Origin: Spirosoma spitsbergense DSM 19989
Lineage (GTDB): Bacteria; Bacteroidota; Bacteroidia; Cytophagales; Spirosomataceae
Length of the DNA: 51,238 nt
Assembly: GCF_000374085.1 (NCBI RefSeq)
Contig: NZ_KB893573.1
Span: forward strand, 1 to 51,238
Direction: 5' to 3'
Positions 39,714 to 49,134 of the stretch are shown here, one piece after another (the stretch's first letter is position 1; each line of letters begins with the position of its first letter). The notes under the pieces are model-generated. The model worked only from the letters and a program-made list of their open reading frames with translations, made no database searches and was not told where the DNA came from. The position numbers and the translations under genes were made by a program.

Positions 39714-42700
39714 ATGATTCAGAAACTAATAACATTTTCCCTTCGCAATCGCTGGGCGGTCGTTGGGCTGGCTGTAGCGGTTATGGGCCTGGGCCTCTGG
39801 TGCTTCAAACTGCTCAAGATTGAAGCCTACCCGGACATTGCCGATACCAACGTCATCATCATTTCCAAGTACGATGGTCGTGCCGCCGAGGAAGTAGAGC
39901 AACAGGTCACCATCCCGATTGAGCGGGTTCTCAACAACGTGCCGCACGTAACTGACCGTCGTTCCCGAACTATCTTCGGGCTATCGGTAGTGCAGCTGAA
40001 CTTCGATGAAACCGTGACGGACTACTTTGCCCGGCAGCAGATTATCGAACGGCTCAGTAGTGCCCAACTACCCGATGGTGTTTCGCCCGAATTAGCCCCG
40101 CTCACCACGGCGGTGGGTGAAATTTACCGCTATGTGATCGAGGCCCCGGCCAGTATGACGCCCATGCAGTTGCGCGATTTGCAGGACTGGGTCATTATTC
40201 CGCAACTGCTACAGGTGCCGGGTCTGGCCGACGTTACCACGTTTGGCGGCCCCATTAAACAATATCAGGTTATTCCCGACCCGGCCAAACTCCGTAAGTA
40301 CGACATCACCTTACAGGAGGTGATTGATGCTGTTCAGAAAAACAACCAGAACACGGGGGGGAACATTCTGGCACGGGGAGGACAAGGCTTTGCCGTGCGT
40401 GGGCTGGGTGCGCTCAAATCACCCGACGATGTGCAGAATATTGTGCTCAAAGCCAACGAAGGCGTACCCGTACTGTTGCGTGATGTGGCCAGCGTGGAAA
40501 TCAATCCGCCTTCGCCATCGGGTATCCTGGGCTACCGCATTCCCGACGAAAAACTAGATGTAGTAGGCGCAACGGAAGGCATTGTCCTGCTGCGGAGGGG
40601 CGAAAACCCCAGTGAGGTGCTGGAATTGCTGAAGGAGAAAATTGCCGACCTCGAAGCGCGGGAACTACCCAAAGGCGTTCACCTGCGGGTACTCTACGAC
40701 CGGGGTTTTTTGATTGACCACTCGCTGGAAACGGTAGCGCATACGCTCATTGAAGGAGTTGCCATCGTTACCCTTCTGCTCGTGCTGTTTCTGGGTAGTT
40801 TGCGGGCGGCTCTGGTCGTGACGGTCACCATTCCCTTCTCACTACTGTTCGCCTTCATCCTGATGAAATTAGCGGGTATTCCAGCCAACCTGCTGTCCTT
40901 GGGCGCCATCGACTTCGGAATTATTGTAGACGGGGCCAGCGTGATGGCGGTACACCTCATCCACCGATACCGCCACAGCCGACCCAGCGACCGGGACGTT
41001 GGTATTGTGCCTGTCACGACAAACTCGGCGAAGGAGGTAGCCCGGGAAATTTTCTTCTCCGTCACCATCATCATTCTGGCTTATCTACCCATTTTGTTGA
41101 TGCAGCGGGTAGAAGGTAAGCTGTTTTCCCCCATGGCACTTACGTTGTCGTTTGCTGTAATCGGGTCGCTCATCTGCGCCATGACGGTGATTCCGGTACT
41201 GATTTCGTTTGCTTTTCGTAAAGTACTCACGCCCGGTGGAAAGCCGTTGAAGGAGTACAAAAACTTCCTGCTCACACCCTTAGAACGGGGGTACAAGTGG
41301 TTGTTGATCTCGACGTTGTTTCGCGTACCGAAACTGGTGGTGGCTGTGGGGATGATTGTTGTGCTGGTTATGATTGGCTTCGGGCTGAAGCTCGGCACCG
41401 AGTTCCTGCCCGAGTTGGACGAAGGGTCTATATTCATGCGGGCCTTTATGCCATCGGGTATTACGATTCAGGAAAACGCCAAGATATCGCCCAAAATTCG
41501 CGACATCATCAGCAAATACAAACCCGTTAGCTTCGTCATTACCCAGGCCGGACGCAACGACGACGGTACTGACCCATTTCCGAGCGACCGTACCGAAATT
41601 CTGGTGGGTCTGAAAGACTATAGTACCTGGTCGGACAGTATATCCAAGAAAGAAATCGTCCGGTCCATGCAGAGCGAATTGCAGGAAACGTTTCCGGGTG
41701 CGTTCTTCTCATCGGGTCAGCCAATTATTGACCAGGTGATGGAAATTGTAACCGGTAGTGCGGCCGATTTAGCCATTTCCATCGTGGGTAATGACCTGAC
41801 GCTGATGCGGGCCAAAGCCGACAGCATTGCCGCTTTGGTGAAAAAGATGGATGGGGCCGTGTCCGTAAATATCGAGCAGGAAGGTCCTCAGGACCAGTTG
41901 GCCATCAAAATCAACCGCCCGGCGGCTGCCCGTTACGGCATCAATGTGGCTGAAATCGAGAATCTGATTGAAGCGGCCATCGGTGGCAAAGCCATCGGGA
42001 CCATTTACGACGAAGCCAAACGGTACGATATCATTGTTCGCTTCACGCCCGAAAGCCGGGGTAGTATTGACGCAGTCAGGCAATTGCAGGTACCATCGGC
42101 CACGGGCGCGCTCATTCCCATGAATGAACTCGCTGATATCCGGTACGTACAGGGCCAGACGAATATTTACCGGCTGAATGGCAAGCGCATGGTGACGGTG
42201 CGCACCAATATTCGGGGTCGCGACCAGGGTGGTTTCGTAACTGAAATCAGCCAGAAAGTACGTGAGCACGTTAAAATTCCCGAAGGCTATAGTATCATCT
42301 ATGGTGGTCAGTACGAAAACCTTGAACGGGCGGGCGGTCAACTGGCTATCTCTATTCCGCTCACGATCGTGGTGGTTTTTCTATTTCTGTTTATGCTCTA
42401 TGGCAACGTGCGCGATACGCTGCTTACACTTACCTGTCTGCTATTTGCGCTGGCGGGTGGTATCGGGGCCTTACTGCTGCGGGGGTACAACTTCAACGTT
42501 TCGGCGGGTGTGGGCTTTGTGAGTATCTTCGGTATTTCGGTTATGGCGGGCGTGCTGCTGGTGTCGGCCCTGAACCGGAACTTGACTGATATGAGCAAAT
42601 CGCTGAAAGAAATCACCATCGAAACGGCACAGGAGCAGTTTCGGGCTATTATGGCCATCATGGTAGTCGCCATCATCGGTCTGGTACCGGCAGCTATTTC

Positions 42701-42893
42701 GAGCGGTATCGGCTCCGACGTGCAGCGGCCTTTGGCAACGGTTATCATCGGCGGGCTAACCACCACGCTGTTTTTCGCCCCGTTGATTATTCCGCCCCTG
42801 TTCTACCTGGTCAACCGCAACCGCAAGCGCGTTGTGCTGGACGAAGAAGGCAAACCTGAACCGGAAGCGATTGAAGAAGGAACGGAGATTTAG
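39714..42893 (+). CDS. CzcA/CusA-family RND efflux pump
   Basis: A 1059-residue inner-membrane transporter of the heavy-metal-efflux type: twelve membrane segments in the 1 + 5 + 1 + 5 layout with two large periplasmic loops (about 35-340 and 560-870). N-terminal RNRWAVVGLAV, SKYDGRAAEEVEQQVTIPIE and LPELDEGSIFMRAFMP are family landmarks. In segment 4 the proton-relay Asp pair is conserved (D400 and D406 in GAIDFGIIVDGAS), but the Glu equivalent to E415 of CzcA is Val413 (sequence ASVMAVHLIH, not the usual VEN). Substrate metal is not predictable, and a non-metal substrate is possible. Third gene of the efflux operon. Confidence 0.93.
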   Translation: MIQKLITFSLRNRWAVVGLAVAVMGLGLWCFKLLKIEAYPDIADTNVIIISKYDGRAAEEVEQQVTIPIERVLNNVPHVTDRRSRTIFGLSVVQLNFDETVTDYFARQQIIERLSSAQLPDGVSPELAPLTTAVGEIYRYVIEAPASMTPMQLRDLQDWVIIPQLLQVPGLADVTTFGGPIKQYQVIPDPAKLRKYDITLQEVIDAVQKNNQNTGGNILARGGQGFAVRGLGALKSPDDVQNIVLKANEGVPVLLRDVASVEINPPSPSGILGYRIPDEKLDVVGATEGIVLLRRGENPSEVLELLKEKIADLEARELPKGVHLRVLYDRGFLIDHSLETVAHTLIEGVAIVTLLLVLFLGSLRAALVVTVTIPFSLLFAFILMKLAGIPANLLSLGAIDFGIIVDGASVMAVHLIHRYRHSRPSDRDVGIVPVTTNSAKEVAREIFFSVTIIILAYLPILLMQRVEGKLFSPMALTLSFAVIGSLICAMTVIPVLISFAFRKVLTPGGKPLKEYKNFLLTPLERGYKWLLISTLFRVPKLVVAVGMIVVLVMIGFGLKLGTEFLPELDEGSIFMRAFMPSGITIQENAKISPKIRDIISKYKPVSFVITQAGRNDDGTDPFPSDRTEILVGLKDYSTWSDSISKKEIVRSMQSELQETFPGAFFSSGQPIIDQVMEIVTGSAADLAISIVGNDLTLMRAKADSIAALVKKMDGAVSVNIEQEGPQDQLAIKINRPAAARYGINVAEIENLIEAAIGGKAIGTIYDEAKRYDIIVRFTPESRGSIDAVRQLQVPSATGALIPMNELADIRYVQGQTNIYRLNGKRMVTVRTNIRGRDQGGFVTEISQKVREHVKIPEGYSIIYGGQYENLERAGGQLAISIPLTIVVVFLFLFMLYGNVRDTLLTLTCLLFALAGGIGALLLRGYNFNVSAGVGFVSIFGISVMAGVLLVSALNRNLTDMSKSLKEITIETAQEQFRAIMAIMVVAIIGLVPAAISSGIGSDVQRPLATVIIGGLTTTLFFAPLIIPPLFYLVNRNRKRVVLDEEGKPEPEAIEEGTEI

Positions 42894-42941
42894 GCGTTTC
42901 AGCCCTGTAAGGGGGGGTAACCGACTAAAAAACAGAATATT

Positions 42942-43295
42942 ATGAGACTGTTTTCATTGAAATTAATGGTTGTTATGATGCTGGTCAGTACGATTTTCTC
43001 GGCTTGTGTTACGTCCAGGATTAAACCAGTTGCTCAGGGGCAGAGTAGCCAGATGCCCGATAGTTCGGACGTGAAGATCTTTTTGCTGGAGCGCGACATA
43101 CCATCCGACATTGAGCAATTGGGTGTCGTTACAATTCGTATAGAAAGCGGAGTTGGCTTGCGTATAGATGAGGTAGTCAAACAACAACTTAGAGATGATT
43201 GCCAAAAGCTGGGGGCCAATGGTGCGTACCGAATTAATGACGGCACTTATTATCCCGTAGTTGTTAACTATCTGGCTTTCAGGTATAAAAAATAG
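42942..43295 (+). CDS. Small lipoprotein of unknown function
   Basis: A 117-residue protein: signal with lipobox FSAC (about residues 18-21), then VTSRIKPVAQGQ, an acidic segment and a C-terminal domain with VVTIRIESGVGLRIDEVVKQQLRDDCQKLGANGAYRINDGTYYP. The Cys and GANG pattern resembles small outer-membrane lipoproteins with a heavy-metal-associated or YjfK-like alpha/beta domain, but no family is assigned with confidence. It follows the RND pump by 48 bases on the same strand and may be the fourth gene of that operon. Confidence 0.7.
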   Translation: MRLFSLKLMVVMMLVSTIFSACVTSRIKPVAQGQSSQMPDSSDVKIFLLERDIPSDIEQLGVVTIRIESGVGLRIDEVVKQQLRDDCQKLGANGAYRINDGTYYPVVVNYLAFRYKK

Positions 43296-43394
43296 AGTGC
43301 CTGCCTGAATGTCGGCAGATAATGGGCAGCTGAATCATTTCTCTGTCTGTAACCACCTTACCGATACTGTTGCCGCACCCCGCCAACAACTTCG

Positions 43395-43742
43395 CTAGCG
43401 GGGTAGGTTAGTCAGTTCGTCAGTCAGAAACTGCTGGAAGCGTTCGTGGAGGGCGCGGTAATAGGTAAGGTACGCTTCGCCGGTTTCGGTCACGATAGCA
43501 CCTCCACCTTTTTCGCCCCCGGTTTGGGTCGTTACCAGGGGAGTACCGGCCTGCGTATTCATGGAATGAACCAGTTCCCAGGCTCGCTTGTAGGACATCT
43601 TCATGGCCTTGGCGGCCTGATTGATGGAGCCGGTACGCTGGATATGATCAAGTAATTCAAGCCGGCCAATACCCATAAATCGTTGCGTGGTATCGGCAGC
43701 GGTTGTTTCGAGCCAGATGCGGCCGTTGATACGGAGGTGCAT
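43395..43742 (-). CDS. ModE-like winged-helix regulator (N-terminal domain only)
   Basis: A 115-residue LysR/ModE-type winged-helix protein. GRLELLDHIQRTGSINQAAKAMKMSYKRAWELVHSMN is the helix-turn-helix with the typical ModE S-x-x-x-A-W signature; TQTGGEKGGGAIVTETGEAYLTYYRALHERFQQFL forms the wing and terminal helix. Full ModE has molybdate-binding Di-MOP domains at the C-terminus; these are absent, as in the single-domain ModE-like regulators of many Bacteroidota. No molybdate transport genes are nearby. It is on the minus strand downstream of the SGNH gene. A 7-bp stem overlaps its stop codon. Confidence 0.88.
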   Translation of the reverse strand: MHLRINGRIWLETTAADTTQRFMGIGRLELLDHIQRTGSINQAAKAMKMSYKRAWELVHSMNTQAGTPLVTTQTGGEKGGGAIVTETGEAYLTYYRALHERFQQFLTDELTNLPR

Positions 43743-43840
43743 ATCAGGAGCAGACGTTGGTTAAGGGACAGTACAAACGTGCCTGTTTTTTTGCCGATAA
43801 CCTAATGAACGGCGCCCCCAGTCGTACGCGCTCAACAACG

Positions 43841-45325
43841 TCAACCCTCCTTCTCGCGTTTGGTTTCTTCCCGATGGAATCCTTTTGCAAAGCGCAATAC
43901 CCACTCCGCAAGGTGCGTATTGTCATATACTTCGTGCATAATTTTGATAGGCTCCTGATAAAGCCGGTCGGAGGCAAAAATAGCCTCCCAGTCTAAACCG
44001 TTGGGGTTAGCTCCGGGTACGTTAGCCTGTTTCATTACCTTCAGAAACTCATAGGCAATGAGGCCATGTGCAATGGCGGTTGGGTGAACGCCGTCGAGGG
44101 AGAAGATGCCGCCCTGTTTCAGGTTTCCTTCCGTGTCTGCGTGGTAGTACTTGGTGTTTGGTGTTGGGTATTTGAACTGAAAATAAGGCGGGAACTTATA
44201 ACAGGGAACGCCATTGTTGCGCTTGAAGGCTAGGTTGTCGAGTACATTGGCCATATCTACCAGATGATAACGTCCCGGCTGCTGGTTGTTCCGTTCTGCT
44301 ATCAAATTTTTGATGGTTTTATTGTACGCCCGTATGCAGTTATCGACATGGAGAGCCTGCGTGAAACTGAGGTTAATGCCGGTCTTGAATGCGTATGCCT
44401 CATCGAACGGAAAGTAGGTGTAGTATTTAAAATACGTTACCGTATCGTCAGTGCCGTCATCGTTCATGATTTTCACCTCAAATGTTTCACCAACGCCCTT
44501 CGCCAAAGGTGCAATGGTTACCAGCGGAACGGTAGCCAGAAAAACCTTTGTAGTAGTGCCCGCCAGAGCCGTATCAATTTTATCGAGGAGCATTTTATAG
44601 TCAGCCGCAAAATCGGTTGGGTGCCACAAGTTCCAGCCATTCTCCAGTATTTTGTCGCGGCTGAGAGCAGCCGTTTTGCCCAGCCCGGGTGTGTAGTTGA
44701 TACTTAAATCGACAATGGTGCCCAGCGCATTATTGGCTCCTAACCAGATGATTACATTTTCGACACCGCCGTTTTGAACGTGGTAGTTCAGCCAGTCCAG
44801 TTGCGATTTGGTGCTGTGTTCTTTCTTGAGTGAGGGGTTCAGCACTTTCAGGGCTGTTCGTACCAGCGATTCGTTCGGGGCTGCGTAGAAATCATCTTTC
44901 GTACCACTCTCCTTAATTTTTCGCTGGCAGTAAGCGCCGTCGATGAGCCAGGCATCGGATACGTTAAAGCCCCGCACGGCCACGTTATGAAAATACGAAA
45001 TTGCCTTGTCCGGGTAAGGTTTGTCAGCTGCGTAATCACCCCGCTCGTAGAAGGCTTCTACCTTGTCCAGAAACCGGGGTATGGTGGCCGCGAAAGCCAG
45101 TGTCCATTCAAGGGTATTGATCTCCGAACCATAGTCTTTCTCGAGTAACCTGAATAGTCCTTCTATATTGACCGGCAAGCCTCCTTCCGGCCAGTCGGGG
45201 TATTTATAGTCTGCTATCCCGAGCACGTTAGCCAGTAGTGTTGAATAGCACAGGTCTGTACGGGCAGCCGCCCCCGACATAAATCCCTGGCTGATGCTAT
45301 CGCCGATGGTGAATAGTTTTAGCAT
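43841..45325 (-). CDS. SGNH/GDSL-type hydrolase
   Basis: A 494-residue alpha/beta hydrolase. GDSIS (8-12) supplies the nucleophile S10, IIWLGANNALG is the Asn-containing block III, and LDGVHPTAIAHGLIAYEFLK near the C-terminus gives the Asp and His of the catalytic triad. It is much longer than most single-domain SGNH enzymes, with a large insert between blocks III and V. No signal peptide is visible. Likely an esterase or lipase-type enzyme acting on an acylated substrate; nothing pins down which. It precedes the ModE-like gene by 98 bases on the same strand. Confidence 0.85.
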   Translation of the reverse strand: MLKLFTIGDSISQGFMSGAAARTDLCYSTLLANVLGIADYKYPDWPEGGLPVNIEGLFRLLEKDYGSEINTLEWTLAFAATIPRFLDKVEAFYERGDYAADKPYPDKAISYFHNVAVRGFNVSDAWLIDGAYCQRKIKESGTKDDFYAAPNESLVRTALKVLNPSLKKEHSTKSQLDWLNYHVQNGGVENVIIWLGANNALGTIVDLSINYTPGLGKTAALSRDKILENGWNLWHPTDFAADYKMLLDKIDTALAGTTTKVFLATVPLVTIAPLAKGVGETFEVKIMNDDGTDDTVTYFKYYTYFPFDEAYAFKTGINLSFTQALHVDNCIRAYNKTIKNLIAERNNQQPGRYHLVDMANVLDNLAFKRNNGVPCYKFPPYFQFKYPTPNTKYYHADTEGNLKQGGIFSLDGVHPTAIAHGLIAYEFLKVMKQANVPGANPNGLDWEAIFASDRLYQEPIKIMHEVYDNTHLAEWVLRFAKGFHREETKREKEG

Positions 45326-45502
45326 AAAGTGTGATTGGTTAACGGGTTTAAACGCTAAAATTGGCTAGATACCCGCTGCTTTGCAAGGGTGGATTTCCCG
45401 TTTTACTCCGGTAAACTAGTCCATCTGTCAGGTAATATAGGCCAACAGAGCAGCTGCGATACTGGTAGACTTTACGTTTCCCGTAAGGTTCGCGCTTTTA
45501 CC

Positions 45503-45510
45503 TACATTTG
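45503..45510 (+). promoter_or_regulatory. TAnnTTTG -7 box before the PhnA-domain gene
   Basis: TACATTTG matches the Bacteroidota -7 element. It lies 22 bases before the ATG, with the ribosome-binding AGGAAG between. No -33 TTG was found at the normal spacing. Confidence 0.45.
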
Positions 45511-45532
45511 CAGGGTATTAAAAAGGAAGAAT

Positions 45533-45742
45533 ATGGATGTAAGAGACACTAACGGAGCTACCCTTACTGAGGGTGACTCGGTTAAACTGACGAAAGATTT
45601 GAAGGTGAAAGGGGCATCCACGATTCTGAAAAGAGGCACAGTCGTGAAAAATATCAGGCTTACAGGAGATGCGGAAGAAATTGAGGGGCGAATAGAAAAA
45701 ACGACAATGGTACTGAAGACGATGTTTCTGCAAAAAATCTAG
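45533..45742 (+). CDS. PhnA/YjdM-domain protein
   Basis: A 69-residue protein from the ATG at 45533; the frame opens 48 codons earlier, but that part overlaps the promoter box and is not protein-like. VRDTNGATLTEGDSVKLTKDLKVKGASTILKRGTVVKNIRLTGDAEEIEGRI is the SH3-like C-terminal domain of the PhnA (YjdM) family. The zinc-ribbon N-terminal half of the E. coli protein is missing, so this is the short form. Despite the historical name, a role in phosphonate use is not established. An AGGAAG ribosome-binding site is present. Confidence 0.85.
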   Translation: MDVRDTNGATLTEGDSVKLTKDLKVKGASTILKRGTVVKNIRLTGDAEEIEGRIEKTTMVLKTMFLQKI

Positions 45743-45825
45743 CATAGACCTTGCCATAACACTTCAGGAGCGCTCTTTGCGTCTGGTACACGATAAGAGC
45801 ATCAATAAATGCGCGTTGATGCGTT

Positions 45826-45883
45826 CGACTTTCTGTCATTTCACGCCCCGGCGCCCCGGCTGCGGAGAAATGACAGAAAGTCG
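45826..45883. terminator. Long palindromic hairpin between convergent genes
   Basis: 17-bp perfect arms (45826-45842 with 45867-45883) enclose a GC-rich inner segment. It lies between the PhnA-domain gene (plus, 84 bases upstream) and the OmpA-family gene (minus, 39 bases away), so it can terminate both. Confidence 0.7.
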
Positions 45884-45921
45884 CCTTGCTATCTCTTCAA
45901 GAAGGGAAGACAAGTCTTTTA

Positions 45922-47406
45922 TCAAAGAGTCAGAATGGCAAACTCAACCCGGCGGTTGATTTTGCGGTCTTCATCCGTACCCTTGGTCAGAATGGGGCGC
46001 GTATCTCCATACCCGATTGTTTGAATACGGTCGATGCTGATGCCTTTCTGAACCAGATAACGCTGACAGGCGATGACCCTGTCCTGAGAAAGCTGGAGAT
46101 TCTTGTCGTGGTCACCGATGACGTCGGTATGACCTTCCAGCCGGATGGTCATGTTGGGGTTATCCTGCATCATACCCACCAGCTTATCCAGTTCGGCAAA
46201 AGAAGCCGACAGTAAATCGGACTTCGACATTTCGAAGTAGACGTTTTTCAGCGTCACTTTATCACCTACGGCCAAAGGCGTCAGGGCAATGTCGCGCGTT
46301 AGTTTCTGCCCCCCGGCTGTTTTGCTCAAATCCAGCACCCCGCTGGTAGACTGGTAGCCCCGCGCCGATACCACGTAGGTGTACACCTGCCCTTTGTTAA
46401 GGCTCATCCGATAGGCGCCCGTTGAGGCAAAACTCTGTACGGAATCAATAGCCTGCTTACTGGCCGATAGCTGATAGTCGATGGTAGCCGTAACGGGCCG
46501 CCTGTTTTTGGCATCGCTTACAATGCCCGACACCGTCACGATGGTTGCTACGGGAGCCGGAGTGGGTATGTTCGGTTTTGGCGTTTCCATTTCCCCGCCC
46601 GAATTGCCGGTAGGTGCGGGCGGGAGTTGGGACGTCGGTTTTCTGGGTAGATTAGGCACGGGCCTTGGGGTAGTCGGGGGCGAATAAACGACGTCATCGG
46701 CCGGGTTGTTAACGTGCAGGTTGTAAATGTTCCAACAGGTATATTGGTCACTAACGCACTCGAACAGGTCGAAATTTTCCAGCCCTCTGTCCAGTCGCTG
46801 AAAATAGAGGGAGAAAGTAACCTGGTCGCCAGGAAAGGTAGTCATGCCCACTAATACTGATTTGCCGGTGTTCCGGTCTACCTGTTCCCGCTTTACGGGA
46901 ATACCTTCCACTTTTACGAATCCAAATGTTCTGGCTCCATTGGCCGATACCAGATACGCGTTCGGGTCGAAACCGATGGTGTTTGTTGACAAAGGGCGGC
47001 CGTTCTGATCTTTTCTCGGCTTGCTTCTGTCTATGTACGTCAAATCCAGAATGGTATACTCCTGCGTTAGCCGTATGCTGTTTACCGTTATACCGGGATC
47101 GGCAGAACGGCCACTGCCGGTCTGATTGTTGACGTTAGGGTACGAGTTGCCAGAATTGGGATACTGACTTCGGGAGTTTGGATACTGGCTTCTGGAATTA
47201 GGGTACTGACTGCCGGAATTGGGCGTCTGGCTTCTGGAATCAGGGTACTGCCTTCTGGAGTTTGGGTAGGTACTGCCCGTGCTGGGGTACGTGTCATCGG
47301 GTGATGACTGCCCTCCTCCCGATGGCGAGCCGGACGGGTAAGAGCCGCTCATACAGGAAGCCAGAAGACTGGTCAGAAAAATAAAAACCAAAGGACGTTG
47401 CCACAT
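45922..47406 (-). CDS. OmpA-family lipoprotein with heptad-repeat linker
   Basis: A 494-residue lipoprotein from the ATG at 47406 (MWQRPLVFIFLTSLLASC, lipobox LLASC); the frame opens 18 codons earlier. An 8-unit heptad repeat of the QYPNSRS type follows, about 20-95. Then come a beta-rich domain (about 100-245), a Pro-rich linker, a carboxypeptidase-regulatory-like domain (VSGIVSDAKNRRPVTATIDY) and a C-terminal OmpA domain (about 385-494) with the peptidoglycan-contact motif EGHTDVIGDHDKNLQLSQDRV and GYGDTRP. It tethers the outer membrane to peptidoglycan. Single gene with convergent neighbour. Confidence 0.9.
   Translation of the reverse strand: MWQRPLVFIFLTSLLASCMSGSYPSGSPSGGGQSSPDDTYPSTGSTYPNSRRQYPDSRSQTPNSGSQYPNSRSQYPNSRSQYPNSGNSYPNVNNQTGSGRSADPGITVNSIRLTQEYTILDLTYIDRSKPRKDQNGRPLSTNTIGFDPNAYLVSANGARTFGFVKVEGIPVKREQVDRNTGKSVLVGMTTFPGDQVTFSLYFQRLDRGLENFDLFECVSDQYTCWNIYNLHVNNPADDVVYSPPTTPRPVPNLPRKPTSQLPPAPTGNSGGEMETPKPNIPTPAPVATIVTVSGIVSDAKNRRPVTATIDYQLSASKQAIDSVQSFASTGAYRMSLNKGQVYTYVVSARGYQSTSGVLDLSKTAGGQKLTRDIALTPLAVGDKVTLKNVYFEMSKSDLLSASFAELDKLVGMMQDNPNMTIRLEGHTDVIGDHDKNLQLSQDRVIACQRYLVQKGISIDRIQTIGYGDTRPILTKGTDEDRKINRRVEFAILTL
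47125..47292 (-). repeat. 21-bp tandem repeat (about 8 copies) inside the OmpA-family gene
   Basis: Eight 21-bp units on the minus strand encode heptads of the form xYPNSxS. Units differ by point changes (YPSTGS, YPDSRS, TPNSGS), and the array keeps frame. Such coding minisatellites can change copy number by slippage. Confidence 0.8.
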
Positions 47407-47650
47407 GGGGAGAAGTAGTGAAAAGTGGTTAATAAAAAGGCTGTTAACAACCTGACTCATAAGACGCTCTACAGGGGGAAAGGTTTAAAATACAGCTACC
47501 GTAAAACGGGGATGCCAAACGGGTGATTAGTAAAAACAGCAGTATATCCGCTTACGGTAATATAAGAGTCGTTTATGATCCCCTCGATTATGTCAACCGA
47601 AAAAATAATAGTTATCTCATACGTCAGCCGAAAATAACCCACACCCCGCT

Positions 47651-47680
47651 GTGGCATCCCGGCATAAACCGGAATGCCAC
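47651..47680. repeat. 12-bp inverted repeat upstream of an oxidoreductase gene
   Basis: GTGGCATCCCGG (47651-47662) and CCGGAATGCCAC (47669-47680) form a stem with one mismatch and a 6-base loop, 31 bases before the start of the lipoprotein oxidoreductase. It could be a regulatory hairpin in the leader or a dispersed palindrome; no T-run follows. Confidence 0.45.
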
Positions 47681-47711
47681 CCACCAAAACCAAAATAACT
47701 AACTCTGCTTG

Positions 47712-49082
47712 ATGAAACTCCCCCTTGCCAGCAGCCTCCTTATGGCTACCTTATTAACAGCCTGCCAGTCGGCCGAAAAAACCGATACTACCAAAGCTGC
47801 CTTCCGGCTGATTACCCTGGACCCCGGCCATTTTCATGCCGCCCTGGTGCAGAAAACCATGTACCCGGATGTTGACTCTGTCGTACACGTGTACGCGCCC
47901 GACGGGCCTGACCTGCAACTCCATCTCGATAAGATTGAGGGTTATAACACACGCCCCGAGAATCCGACCCACTGGAAAGAGGTTGTGTACAAAGGCCCCG
48001 ATTTTCTGGACAAGATGATTGCCGAAAAGGCGGGGAACGTAGTGGTGATGGCGGGTAACAATCGACTAAAAACCGACTATATACTAAAAACAGTTGGTGC
48101 CGGTTTCAACGTACTGGCCGATAAACCGATGGTGATCGATGCCTCGAAATTTGATGAACTTAAAGAAGCTTTTGCCACGGCGGAGAAGAACAATGTACTG
48201 CTCTACGACATCATGACCGAGCGGTACGAAATAACGACCATGCTCCAGCGGGCCTTCTCGCAGCAGCCTGCTTTGTTCGGTACGCTGGAAAAAGGAACGC
48301 TCGAAAATCCCGCCGTTACCAAAGAAAGCGTTCACCATTTTTACAAGAATGTATCGGGTAGTATTCTTACCCGTCCGGCCTGGTTCATGGATGTCGCGCA
48401 ACAGGGTGAAGGCATCGTTGATGTAACAACGCACCTGGTCGACCTGGTACAGTGGGCCTGTTTTCCAGAGCAGGTTATTGATTACCAGAAAGATATCAGC
48501 CTGACAGCCGCCCGGCGCTGGACGACCGATATGACACTCAGCCAGTTTAAGGCCATTACCAAACAGGACGCATTTCCGGATTATCTGAAAAAAGATGTGG
48601 TGAAAGACAGTGTCCTGAAGGTCTACAGCAACGGCGAAATCAACTATCAGCTTCGGGGTGTACACGCCAAAGTATCCGTCACCTGGGCCTACAAAGCCCC
48701 CGAAGGCGCGGGCGATACGCACTACTCCATCATGCGCGGCACAAAAGCCAACCTGATTATCCGGCAGGGAGCTGAACAACAGTATAAACCGGCTTTGTAT
48801 GTCGAAGCGGCCAATGGAAGTAAAGACCTGGAAGCATCGCTGAAAGCCGTACTGCCCAAAATTCAGCAGGAATTTCCGGGCGTTGATAGTAAGAAAAATG
48901 CGGCCGGTTGGGAAATCGTTATTCCCGATAAATATAAGGAAGGCCACGAAGCCCATTTCGGCCGGGTAACCGAAAAATACCTGGAATACCTGAAAGCGGG
49001 CAAGCTACCCGCCTGGGAAGTACCAAACATGATTGCTAAATATTACACGACCACCCAGGCACTGGAAAAAGCGAAAAAATAA
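47712..49082 (+). CDS. Gfo/Idh/MocA-like oxidoreductase lipoprotein
   Basis: A 456-residue protein from the ATG at 47712 with lipobox LLTAC. The N-domain is Rossmann-like but divergent: FRLITLDPGHFHAALVQ, VVVMAGNNRLKTDYI and a DKPM motif in FNVLADKPMVID (the Glu of EKP is Asp here). The C-terminal domain (about 220-450), with GIVDVTTHLVDLVQWA and WAYKAPEGAGDTHYSIMRGTKANLI, matches the putative oxidoreductase C-terminal family of Bacteroidota. It is probably membrane-anchored in the periplasm and acts on a sugar derivative. A second exported Gfo/Idh/MocA gene follows on the same strand after a long inverted repeat. Confidence 0.85.
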   Translation: MKLPLASSLLMATLLTACQSAEKTDTTKAAFRLITLDPGHFHAALVQKTMYPDVDSVVHVYAPDGPDLQLHLDKIEGYNTRPENPTHWKEVVYKGPDFLDKMIAEKAGNVVVMAGNNRLKTDYILKTVGAGFNVLADKPMVIDASKFDELKEAFATAEKNNVLLYDIMTERYEITTMLQRAFSQQPALFGTLEKGTLENPAVTKESVHHFYKNVSGSILTRPAWFMDVAQQGEGIVDVTTHLVDLVQWACFPEQVIDYQKDISLTAARRWTTDMTLSQFKAITKQDAFPDYLKKDVVKDSVLKVYSNGEINYQLRGVHAKVSVTWAYKAPEGAGDTHYSIMRGTKANLIIRQGAEQQYKPALYVEAANGSKDLEASLKAVLPKIQQEFPGVDSKKNAAGWEIVIPDKYKEGHEAHFGRVTEKYLEYLKAGKLPAWEVPNMIAKYYTTTQALEKAKK

Positions 49083-49134
49083 TTGTGAATGGAGAACTTG
49101 AGTACTGAACACGTTTTAAATTTCCCTGAGCAAC

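Noticed and set aside
43377..43404. 7-bp GC stem at the ModE-like stop codon
   Set aside because: Short stem with a 14-base loop overlapping the coding end and no T-run; too weak to list as a terminator.
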